A stretch of 64,000 nucleotides of DNA from Owenia fusiformis (taxonomy: Eukaryota; Annelida; Polychaeta; Sabellida; Oweniidae): assembly GCA_903813345.2 (NCBI GenBank), contig CAIIXF020000003.1:21282931-21346930 (forward strand), read 5' to 3'. A program made the position numbers and the translations under genes. Positions 1-11,800 of the stretch are shown here, in pieces. Each line of letters opens with the position of its first letter. The first letter of the stretch is position 1. Below the pieces are notes generated by a model. The model was given only the letters and a program-made list of their open reading frames with translations, was not told the origin of the DNA and ran no database searches.

Positions 1-2565
1 CTGCCATTTTAAAAAATCCTTCTCAAGCAGAGCTTGTTCGTCCCTAGACATATAAAATTTGAACCAATTCTGTCAAATAGTATTTAAATAATCAAAGATA
101 ACATATTTTTACAAAAATGGTGGCCATTTTGAGACAGCCATCTTGAAAATCTGTTCTTGGGCAAAGTTTCTTTGTCCTACATATGGAAGGCACTATGGGT
201 GTAGGCCCCGGGGTGTAGGCCGGGGTGTAAGACCTCTATATCCGACCAAACTTCACACAATACCCTACTTATGCTTTTTATATAGATAGTCCAATGTTAG
301 TGATAAATTTGTTCTACATGTTAAACTGTTTCAATGCAACTTGAAGGCACTTCTACTTACAAGTTACAATACCCATCAAATTGATGATGCCAAATGTATG
401 TATGTAATACTACAAATAATTTTAAATTATACTCTATATAGCCACTTAATTGAGAACTGGGAGTAGTCGCTATAAATTCAAGAATTAAATTAATAATAAT
501 GTTTTACACTGCCAAATATTGCTAAGAACTGAAAAGCCCCTGCAAAGCTGACCCCTATGACATTTAGAGAATGAACCCTGAACTTAAGCTGGTTTTACAA
601 GTTTGTGACCCTGTAAGGAGATTAATATCTGGTTATCTGCAAAATAAAGCACTACTACTACTCTTCACTTTGACATGGATTTAAACAATGCAGGACACCT
701 GAAATTATTTGTAAAGCTAGGAAATGGGTCAAAAATGAAGTTCACGAGACAAAAATGACAGCCATCTTGAAAATAGGTGAGCTTTTGAATCAGGAGTCAG
801 AGGGGAGTTTTCTGTATTGATGTTGAACAAAAATAACTTAAAACGATAATCCTATCGACAGATGTTTTAAAACGTGCCACTATTGTTGACGAACGGACGG
901 ACGGACGGACGGACGCACGGACAGACAGACGGACAAGTGAGTGATTACAAAAGCTCACCATGTGAGCTAAAAACTATCATTTCTTTACACTAATAAATCA
1001 ATGATAATTTAAGCGATTGGCTTATCATTCTGACCAAAAATTTGACTATTTGCACCATTCATTCTTCACTCAGAATTCTCACACCAGTTCTATTATCATA
1101 CCTGTGGTGTTAAAGTTCCTTCCTCTTTATTCAGTAAAGCATTTTGTACAATTTCTTTACCGATGCTGCCTTTGTATAAATCATGTTCATCCATTTTTCA
1201 TCAATATAAATCGAAAACTAGACTTTGCCCATGTATTTTTGTACTCACTCCCTTGACCCACTCTTCAAGTAATGTGCAAACTGCGGGTTTGTCAAGTTGC
1301 GCCAAAAAAAGTAGATCATATACGTGACCCAAAGCGTCGGACGTGGTAAGGTACATGGGCTGTGGTTCTATTCCATGCGTAATGGTGTTTTCATGACTTG
1401 ACGTAACTGGTGTTTTTTTTATTTTAACATGTACATAGCAGTTAATATTTAATCATTTGTGAGTTGGAGTTGGCAGATATTTGGGTTGAAAGGTGTTTTA
1501 GTAGAGAGGTAAAGTAACACGTTTTTAAGAGAACCTGACGCGTAATACCATAGTATTTCGACCCCGGGGATTACTGTCTCCCTTCGAAGTGCCTTTTACA
1601 AGGATCTAACTACAATTATTTCGGTCAAGTAAACAGTACAAATGGGAGAACTTATCAACAGAGGACCATATTTCTACACGTTCAAGTTTTTATTATTAGA
1701 AAACGTGTATCTTAACCTCTCTTAATTTTGGCCTCGGGGTCCCATACTTTCGGGACACCCTGTACACCCTGTAAACAAAATGGTGGACATGAAATATTTA
1801 GCATTCACAATGGTTTGAGCTTTATTATACACTAACAATGCAAGAAGTGCACATTTTCATACCCCTTCGTTGTTCCTGGGAAAGGTAAGATGATTTGTGG
1901 AAATTTTGAACTCTTGAAATTGTGTGACTGTTACAAGGCTACTCCTTGAAATTTTCAAAAATTTGCTTCACTTCACACTCTTCATGCTAGCTTTGGGGAC
2001 CCATGCACCTCCAATTCATAGTTTTGAAAAATGCGTTTATGTGTGATGTTAACTTTGACATATTTCTTTAGTCAAGATATACAATTCATATACAGGTAAA
2101 CATTTTTTGTACTTTTTATTTAATTTAGCTTCGCCTTAACAATATTTATGCTAGACATCCAGATTTAATTAAGATTAAAGATTTAAGATTAAGATTAATC
2201 TAGACATCCACTTTATGTGAGTGTTTCCAATATTGCAATACTATATCTTGATTTATTCTGATGAGAAACGTTAACATACACTAGGTTGCAAAGGAGGTTA
2301 TATTTAATGTTTTAACATACCTATGATGATGTATAGTGCAAAGTGTACACAAGACAGCGTGCCAATATAAGTTTTGAAAAGCTCGCGCCCGCTAACTTTC
2401 TGATTGGTCAAGGCGCTGATGTCATAACCAATCAATCGAAGATAAAACTGCGCGAGCAATTTTTCTAAACTCATTTTAATCATCTTCAAACCATTTGTTT
2501 GTCAATTCTATTAAGAAAACGTTACTCTCTGACAAGTCTACATCATCATAGGTATGTTATAAATC
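1..2565. other. Intergenic AT-rich DNA, no gene recognised
   Basis: I see no exon with both a convincing protein match and splice sites here. The short open frames are isolated and AT-rich. A GGAC-type simple repeat lies at about 893-935, of the kind often found at the ends of dispersed repeats in marine invertebrates. A GGTGTAGGCC duplication sits near 200-230. Confidence 0.5.
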
Positions 2566-2679
2566 GTTTATGTCACTATCGTGGCACATATGCCCACGGT
2601 TCTCAGAGATCAATGTCCCTCCCAAGGTCGGGCCATATTCACTGAGACCTCGGGCATATATGCCACGATAGTGACATAA
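2566..2679. repeat. Small terminal inverted repeat hairpin element
   Basis: The left arm (about 2566-2595, TTATGTCACTATCGTGGCA then CATATGCCC) is repeated in reverse complement at about 2652-2679, around a spacer of about 55 bases. This is the shape of a small non-autonomous inverted-repeat element. It lies just outside the large foldback element starting at 2701. Confidence 0.65.
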
Positions 2680-2700
2680 CCTCTAATTACAATTTTACAG

Positions 2701-5700
2701 TTACTCTAAGAGCGAGGAGGAAAATTCTTAATAAATGGAGTATAGTTGGTTTGGCAGCATTTTCAGTTAGGGGGAAGTCTTGGATGAAAATTCTACCTAG
2801 GTGATAGCTTCGCAGAGTGGTACATAATTCTTTTTTTTCAGGGGTTAGTCGCCCACCCCCCCCAAAACACCCCACCCCGGTAAAATAATTTTTTCATTCT
2901 CAATAACTTTAGATATCTTGATGTTTGTAAGTTACATACATAGACATTATATATATGAATCATTTGAAAAATAAATAATGCCAATCACTCCTACAGAATT
3001 TGAATAATAGTACAAAGTGTGTACCCTAGGGGGCAAATTCGTGACCCATTTTCTTACTATTTAGAGCCTCACTTTTCAATTAGACACTGGAAGACATTGG
3101 AAAAATTCATATGAAGTGCCCAGTAGCAGGCCTATGAGCCCTGAAAGGTTCAAACTAATTGAATCAGTAGGAGCTTAGAAAAAAATTGTTGATTTTTTGA
3201 AAATTTTGACATTTTCGAGATGGGTGATTTTGTGTATGACTATAGCTGACGCTTATAGTTTCTAGATCCATCCCTCTTTGATGTTAAATATGGTTTTAAA
3301 GTGTAGAACTAAGATGTAAAAAATAATTAAAATGGGTTTTAAGGAAGTTTAAAGTTTTAAATAAGTCCAAAATTTGAAGAATTGTATAATATCAGGTCTG
3401 AATTTACAAATTTTAGGTATGACCTAGGATGACCCTTATGTTTTTTATATCTGTCCCTCTTTGATGATATTTATGGTTTTTTAGTAACAAACTAATATGT
3501 AAAATATAATTTAGATGGATTTTAAGAAGGTTTAAGGATTTTAACAAGTCAAAATTTGAAGAATTGTACTATATCAGGTCTGAATTTATGAATTTCAGGT
3601 AAGACCTTGGGTAAGCCTTATATTTTTTACATCAGTCCCTCTTTGATGATATGTATTGTTTTGTAGTGTGGCACTAGGATGTACAATTAAGATGGATTTT
3701 AAGGAGGTTTTAGGATTTTCACAAGTTCAAAATTTGAAAAATTGTACAATATTAGGTCTGCGATTAACACATTTCAAGTATAACCTTGGTTGGTTCTCAT
3801 GTTTTTTACACCTATCCCTTTTTCATGATATATTTGGTTTAGTAGTGTTGAAATAATATGTATAACATAATTTGGATGGGTTTTAAAAAAACTAAATGTT
3901 TTAAACAAGTTCAAAATCTTGGCGAATAGTACAATATCAGATCTGAAATTAACATATTTCAAGTATAACCTTTGTTGGCCCTTATGTTTTTAACATCCCT
4001 TTTTGATGATATATATATGGTTTAACAGTGTGGAACTAAAAGGTAAAACATAATTAAAATGGGTTTTAAGGAGGTTTAAGGTTTTAAACAAGTTAAAAAC
4101 TTGACAAATTGTACAATATGAGACATGAAATAATCAAATTTCAGGTATAGCCTTAGATGAGCCCTATGTTTTTTTTACATATATCTCTCTATGATAACAT
4201 ATATGGTTTTGTAGTATGGAACTAAAGTGTAAATCATAATTTAGATGGGTTTTAAGGAAGTTTTAGATTCTAAAGAGGTTCAAAACTTGACAAATTGTAC
4301 AATATCAGGTCTGAAATTAACAAATTTCAGGTATAGATTTGAATGAGTCTCATGCTCTTTACATTCTAAACCTCTTTGATGATTTACATGGTTCTGTAGT
4401 GTGGGACTAAAATGTAAAACATAATTTAGGAATTTGGGGTTTTAAGGAAGTTTAACCCTAATGTCTGCAGGGGAGGGTGGGGGTCAAATTGACCTACCCC
4501 TCTGTTTTTTAAATGGTACTTTTTGCAAGTTTTTCTTGTGCCATCATTATTATTTTTAGCTTGAGCCACAGATAAATGACACCTTTTGGTGTAAAGATCA
4601 AGGTGATTGGGGGTAGAGGTGCAAAGTTATGATAGTCCGAAGTTGATCCCAATAAAAATGAAATTTATGAAATACGTATTGATGGTTACCCTGTTTTTAA
4701 TACTATAAAAAATGCAAAATGATGATAATTTCTAGATAATCATTTAGCAATAAGTAATAAATATAAACCTCCTTAAAACCCCAAATTCCTAAATTTTGTT
4801 TTACATTTTAGTTCCACACTACAAAACCATGTAAATCATCAAAGAGGTTAAGAATTTCAGACCTAATATTGTACAATTTCTTTTGTTTTGAACTTCTTGA
4901 AAACCTTAAAGAGAGAATCAGATCCAGCAAGCAGCCAAACAAAAAATTGTTTAAATTTTTGAATATTTCTGGCTTATGTCATTCTTTTTCATGTCTATTT
5001 GCTAAAAATCCCCAAAGTGCACAATTTAGTGTAGGAAAACTAAAGATTTCTACAATAATGTATTATTTTTCCATAAGAATGGTTACCATTCTTATTATTT
5101 TGGAAGTATTTAAACACTTTTCCCCCATTTTTGCACTTTGAATCCATTATAACTTCATCAGTTTTTAACACATCATGAATCTTTTTAAAGATATTGTATT
5201 TTAGATTGTAAGGAATAGATTGGTAGGTGAATTGTACATGTTGCTTGTAATTTTATCACCCCTATAGATCTGATTCTGCCTTTTAACTTCCTTAAAACCG
5301 ATCGATCTAAATTATGTTTTACATCTTAGTTCCATACTACTAAACCATATATATCATCATAGAGAGATATATACCTAAAATTCGTTAATGTCAGATATGA
5401 TATTGTACAATTTGTCAAGTTTTGAACAGCTTTAAAACCTTAAACCTTCTCAAAACCCATCTAAATTATGTTTTACCTCTTAGTTCCATACTACTATATA
5501 TTACCAACCATATATTATATAATCATTGAGAGATAGATGTAAAAAACGAATAAGGGCCATCCACAGTTATACCTAAAATTAATAAATTCCAGACCTGTTA
5601 TTGTACAATTCTTCATATTTTTAACTTGTTTAAAACCTGTCTAACTTATGTTTAATATCTTACTTCAACACTACTAAACCATATATGCCATCAAAAAGGG

Positions 5701-7902
5701 ATAGGAGTAAAAAAACATAAGGCTCGTCCAAGGTAATACCAAAAATTCATTAATATCAGCTCTGATATTGTACAATGCGTAAAAATTTGAACTTGTTGGA
5801 ATCCTTAAACTTCTTTAAAACCCATCTTAATCATGTTTTACATATTAGCTCCACACTACTAAACAATATAAACATATATCATCAAAAAGGGATAGATGTT
5901 AAAAATATAAGGGCCAAGCAAGATTATACTTTAAATTCGTTAATTTCTGATATTGTACAATAGGCCAAGATTTTGAACTTGTTTAAAACGTTAAGCTTCT
6001 CTAAAACCTATCTAAATTATGTTTTACATATTTCCACACTACTAAACCAAATATATCATGAAAAGGGGATAGGTTTAAAAACCATATGGGCCAACCAAGG
6101 TTATACTTGAAATTTGTTAATTGCAGACTTGATATTGTACAATTCTTCAAATTGTTTAAATCCTTAAACCTTCTTAAAATGCATCTAAATCATTTTTTAC
6201 ATCATAGTTCCACACTACAAAACCATACATATCATCAAAGAGGGACAGATGTAGAGAATATAAGGCTCATCCAAGGTCTTACCTAAAATTTGCAAATTCA
6301 GACCTGATATTGTACAATTCTTCAAGATTTGTTGGAATCCTAAAACCTTCTCAAAATTCATCTAAATTATATTTTACATCTTAGTTCCATACCATAAAAC
6401 CAGGAATATGATCAAGGGGGATATAGATGTAAAAAACAAAAGGGTCGTCCACGGTCATACATGAAATTCAAAAATACAGATCTGATATTATACAATTCTT
6501 CAAATTTTGGACTCATTAAAATCCTTAAACACTCTTCAAAACCATCTTAATCATTTTTGCATCTTAGATCCACACTATAAAACAATATATATCATCAAAG
6601 AGTGACAGATGTAAAAATATAAGGCCCATCCAAGGTCTTACCTGAAATTCGTAAATTCAGACCTGATATTGTACAATTCTTCAAATTTTGAACTCATTAA
6701 GATCCTTAAACCTTCTTAAAATTCATCTACATTATATTTTACATCTTAGTTCCACACTATAAAACCATGAATATCATCAAAGAGGGAAGGATGTAAAAAA
6801 CGTAAGGCTCGTCCAAGGTCATACCGGAAATTCATAAATTCAGACCTGATATTGTACAATTCTTCAAATTTTGGACTCATTTAAAATCCTTAAACCTTCA
6901 AATCCATCTAAATTATTTTTACTCATTAGTTTCACACTACAAAACCATACATATCATCAAAGAGGGACAGATGTAAAAAATATAAGGCTCATCCAAGGTC
7001 TTACCTGAAATTCATAAATTCAGACCTTATATTGTACAATTCTTCAAATTTTGGATTTGTTAAAATCCTTAAACCACCTTAAAAACCATCTAAATTATTT
7101 TGTACATCTTAGTTCTATACTACAAAACCATAAATATCATCAAAAGGGGACACATGTAAAAAATCTAAGGCTCATCCAAGGTCATACCTAAAATTCGTAA
7201 ATTCAGACCTGATATTGTACAATTCTTCGAATTTTGAACTTGTTTAAAACTTTTAACTTCCTTAAAACCCATTTTAATTATTTTTTACATCTTAGTTCCA
7301 TACTTCAAAACCATATTTATTATCAAAGAGGGATAGATCTAGAAACCATAGGCCTCAGCTATAGTCATACACAAAATCACGCCTCTCAAAAATGTCAAAT
7401 TTTTCAAAAAATCAACAATTTTTTTCTCGGCTCATACTAATTCAATTAATTTGAACCTTTCAGGGCTAATAGGACTGCTACTGGGCACTTTAGGTGAATT
7501 TTTCCAATGTCTTCCAGTGTCTGATTGAAAAGTGAGGATCTAAATAGTAAGAAAATGGGTCACGAATTTGCCCCCTGGGGTACACACTTTGTACTATTAT
7601 TCAAAATCTGTAGGAGTGATTGGCATTATTTATTTTTCAAATGATTCATATATATAATGTCTATGTATGTAACTTACAAACATCAAGATATCTAAAGTTA
7701 TTGAGAATGAAAAAATTATTTTACCGGGGTGGGGTTATTTTGGGGGGTGGGGGGCTAATCCCTGAAAAAAAAGAATTATGTACCACTCTGTGAAGCTATC
7801 ACCTAGGTAGAATTTTCATCCAAGACTTCCCCCTAACTGAAAATGCTGCCAAACCAACTATACTCCATTTATTAAGAATTTTCCTCCTCGCTCTTAGAGT
7901 AA
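2701..7902. mobile_element. Foldback element A, 5.2 kb, with tandem repeats inside both arms
   Basis: The ends are reverse complements: TTACTCTAAGAGCGAGGAGG at 2701 matches the end at 7902. The match continues inward through a unique outer segment (about 2701-3260 against 7340-7902) and then through arrays of roughly 180-bp units. In the left arm the units read plus (marker CCCTCTTTGATG near 3272, 3452, 3642, 3812, 3994, 4185 and 4370). In the right arm they read in reverse (about 5280-7330). The middle (about 4470-5280) is not clearly paired. The internal open frames are frames within repeats, and I recognise no transposase. A TA flanks each inner CTCTAAGAG end, but the site is self-complementary, so the target duplication is uncertain. 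The organisation resembles foldback elements such as Drosophila FB and sea urchin TU. Confidence 0.8.
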
Positions 7903-8530
7903 GTGATTTCTTCCACATATTCGAACCATACAGATATCTCAAAAAATTATTATTTAGGTTTTTCTAAAAATTGGAATGATTTAATATGTCAATTGTTTTT
8001 AATACATAGAATTCAATAATTGAGAAGAAATAGTTGTTTTACACTTCAAGAATCACACTATGTAATAAAGGTATAAACCATGTAAGAAACAAAATCATGA
8101 GCTGGGATCATTTACCTATAACTCACAATACATGTTTGGGTTTAAGTATATAAGAGCCCAGGATAAAGAGTTGTCTTTTTACTTTACAGAAGCCTTTAGG
8201 TTATTCTTCAGGTCTTAGTATGCCATTGAGGTGAGAAAATAGATCCTATTGTTTCCTTAATAGCCCTTAGTGACTCCGCATGGTGGTGCTTTAATAGCTC
8301 TTATAGTAGTCCCGTGGAGCTTTGGTACTTTGTGATGGTTTCCCACACAAGATGTGTTAATTAACTTGATAAAGTATTCATTTGTATCACAATACACTAG
8401 AATATTTTACAAATGGTTGATTGTATTGACTTTAGATTTTATAAACTCCATGTCTGAGATTATGTCATTTATTAGAAGTAAAAAGAGATGTGAGGTATAA
8501 AAACATCAGTATAAGACACATCCAATATAA

Positions 8531-8665
8531 GGCAGTAACATGCAAAATGTAACCACCTGCCATTTATTACAGACACTGAACGCAGAACACCAACCGCCAA
8601 ACACCATCCACAAAAAAAGTTTGAGACTATAACAATATGAAACCACTTCTGGTGGTGACATACAT
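8531..8665 (+). repeat. Dispersed SINE-like repeat, copy 1
   Basis: This is a copy of a family of about 100-135 bp with core CCACCTGCCATTTgTTACAG, then a CAcC-rich stretch, then GTTkGAGACTATAACAATATG and a final GGTGGTGACAT. Other copies lie near 14011, 31317, 41841, 45518 and 61903, all in the same orientation. This one falls in the probable 3' untranslated or downstream region of the transporter gene. Confidence 0.6.
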
Positions 8666-8853
8666 TACAATGTATCTTTTTGAAAAAAGTGATAAAAATG
8701 AATCATAGACTGTATCATCAAACAAATGATCACAGAGGAAAGTACTGTTAGATAACTGTCACATATCATATTTGAAATCCAGCAACCCTTGCATTGGTCA
8801 TTTAGCTGTGAGTGTTACAAATTTTGGATTAGTTACACGTCACAGTTGGAGTG

Positions 8854-11800
8854 TTACATTTTGTGGTTGAGCTCTAGCTTCCCATTTGCTTCTGCTTCTT
8901 CTTGTAATCCATTGTTTTTAATTACATTAACTTGTGGAATGTCATCAACTTTGGGATCACCATCAGTGATTTTATCACCGTCTCCTCCCACATTGTCATT
9001 AGCATTATTCTTGCTATTGTCATTATTCATCAAACTAGCTTTGGTCATATCACTTTTGGTAACATCATCATCCTTAGATGCAATATTACCATCTATGAAT
9101 ACGTCATTGGAGCTAACAGCTTCAGCGTCTTTAACATTTTCCTCTTCTTTTAGTCTTTCAAGTTTTTCCTCCTTGAGTCTGTCTTTCTTGTTCTGGTACC
9201 TCTTGGCCAGTGGGTTGAGGAGCAATAATGTGAAGGCAAGTAGGTTCAGTACACCAACTACTATGAATGAGACGTCATATGTGCCTGTCACATCTTGAAG
9301 GATACCTGGAAATAAGTGTCATATTATGTGTTAACATTTACATGTAGAAATCCAGCAGACATAACAGCTGCAAGTTACATCGCAGCTGCAAGTTACATCA
9401 CAGCTACAAGTTACATTGCAGCTACAAGTAATATCACAGCTGCAAGTTACATTACAGCTACAAGTTACATCACAGCTGCAAGTTACACCACAGCTACAAG
9501 TAACATCGCAGCTGCAAGTTACATCACAGCTGCAAGTTACATCGCAGCTGCAAGTTACATCACTGGTGCAATTTACAGCAGCTGAAAGCTACGTCACAGG
9601 TGCAGGTTACACTGACACTCTACTGGAACCAATGAAAAAAACTGCTTTTTAATTAAGATTACTTCAGCGAAATTATGGGTGATTTTTTTACTGTTTAAAA
9701 TATAAAAAAAATACAAGAGACATAATTATGTTAGCCAAGATTTTATGAATGTTAAAATTGTGTGATTTAGAATTCATGTGTTCACTGTTACATCTAATTA
9801 ATATGTTTTTCAAAAAAATTTCAAAAGACATATCACAATGATGTATCATTGGAAAGCAATGGGAGCATAACTTTGACTTACCAACTATCATAGGTCCACC
9901 GAGGTAGCCTAATCCAACAAACATCATGCCTATCCCCATGGCGGGAGCTAGAGCATCCATTCCAAGGAGATCTACCAATACTACGGCAAGTAACGCCATA
10001 AATGTTCCACCAAATATACCAATCAGGACAGCATATACATAGAACACAATCTCTCCTTTGATGAATGGCAGGATAATGGAGAGCATACCAGGCATAAACA
10101 TTCCTACTGCTACGATATGGATTCTTTTAACGTATCCTAGATCACCGAACCATCCACATGAGATTCTTGCAAAAAAGTCACCGGCACCCATGATTGTAAC
10201 CAACAATGATGCTTTGGTTTTAGTCATTCCTGTTTCATACCCAAAAGGTGTAGTGTACACAAATTGAGAGGAATACGCCATTGAGCAAATCATACATGAT
10301 GTGGCGAAGAGGAGAAACACAGCATTAGTTATTAAACTCACGTCAAATACTGATGCCCCTTTCTTGATGCTGGCCCGTAATTTAGTCAATTTCTGTCTAA
10401 ATGATAATTTCTCCTTTGGTTCAATGTCTTTAGGAGTGTCAGTATCAGTCTGTGATCTTGCCTTCTGTTCGTTTTCCTCATAGGCTTGGAATGAAGCCTC
10501 AGCAAGAGAAACATTACTCGCAAAAAGCTTCTTAGGGCTGATAGGAGTGCTAGTATTTTGCCCATTTATGAGATTCTCAGACTGAGATTTCTTACGATCG
10601 AGATTATGATCCCTAAATTCATAATCTGAGCTTTTTAAATACTCAATACTTTTATGAATTGGTTTTTTCATTAAAGGTTCATTTGTATCATTCAAATCAT
10701 CTTTGTCCTCTGTTTCAACCATTGTATTATCTTTGGTGATTTTCCTGCGGACCTTCCGCCTGTAGAATGACAGAGGCCTGTAGAGGGCGCCACATACTAT
10801 GATGTTAAAGTTGATAGCTCCCACAATGAGTAAACTATTCTTGAACCCTAAATTGTCCAACATATACCTGAAAATAAGCATTTTACAGAACTATAATTGC
10901 AGTTTAAAGTACATATTCTTTTAAAAGTAGGAAATATTTCACTTGACTTTGATGTTTGAAAAATCTCATATCAAACTGGTTGATAGAGGTTATTTACTGG
11001 GAGAGATTCAATATGGGTTTTATTCCGAGGGACAATATGGTATTTTCAGAGGGCCTGGGACAAATGGGATAAATGTCCATATTTCCACATTATAGACACT
11101 TACAAGACTTGATGATACATTAATACATTTGCGCAGCATTAGCATAGCTAAGCTTGTATTCACGAAAATGCTACAATCAGCTGTCAGCTACCGGTTAAAT
11201 CTATTTTATGGGCAACTCATTTAAATATGAAGAGTATACCTGCCGCTATTCCTTTCATATTTAAATGAGTTGGTCATAAAACAGTAGGTAACTCCAGTAG
11301 CCAACAGCTGAAAGTTGCATTTGCGAATACAAGCTATTAGGCATGGCTGTATGTTTTCATGTTCTCACATCTTGGCTATATTATTTCACTGAGATGTAAC
11401 TAGAATAACAGAAACTGCCACAGGTTCTTACATACAAAGGAATACTAGATAACAGTACTTACCTGAGGAGTATTGGGTAAAGGAGTTGACCAGTAGCTGA
11501 GCCAGCCATTGAAATGCCATTTGCAAGACTACGTCTATTTTTGAAGTATGTCACTAAGAGGACATAACTTGGTCCATAAGCTAACCCTGCTCCACATCCT
11601 GAAATACGGAACAATTCTCTGATAAACATATGATACTCATGTTGAAAAAAACATGTTCTTAAAAGGTTATACAAACCTAAAATAACTGAATCCTGTTGAT
11701 CGGTGCTTCAAGTAAAGACCCACCTTAAGATTATACTGTATTACCCATAACAAATCTATATTAACATATTACCCTTAACAATATAGACTCTTTCTACACG

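Noticed and set aside
4440-4520. GGGGGTCAAATTGACC near TTTAACCCTAA, suggesting a piggyBac-like end
   Set aside because: No matching second end or TTAA pair could be found inside foldback element A.
8854-9298. Plus-strand open frame rich in Ser and Leu (8789-9298)
   Set aside because: It is the antisense shadow of the last transporter exon, whose minus-strand reading joins exactly to the previous exon and matches an SLC16 C-terminus.
9316-9652. Open frames of Ala/Thr/Ser/Tyr and Gln/Leu/Val repeats, like a structural protein
   Set aside because: They are frames through an 18-bp noncoding tandem repeat inside the last transporter intron, open only because 18 is divisible by three.
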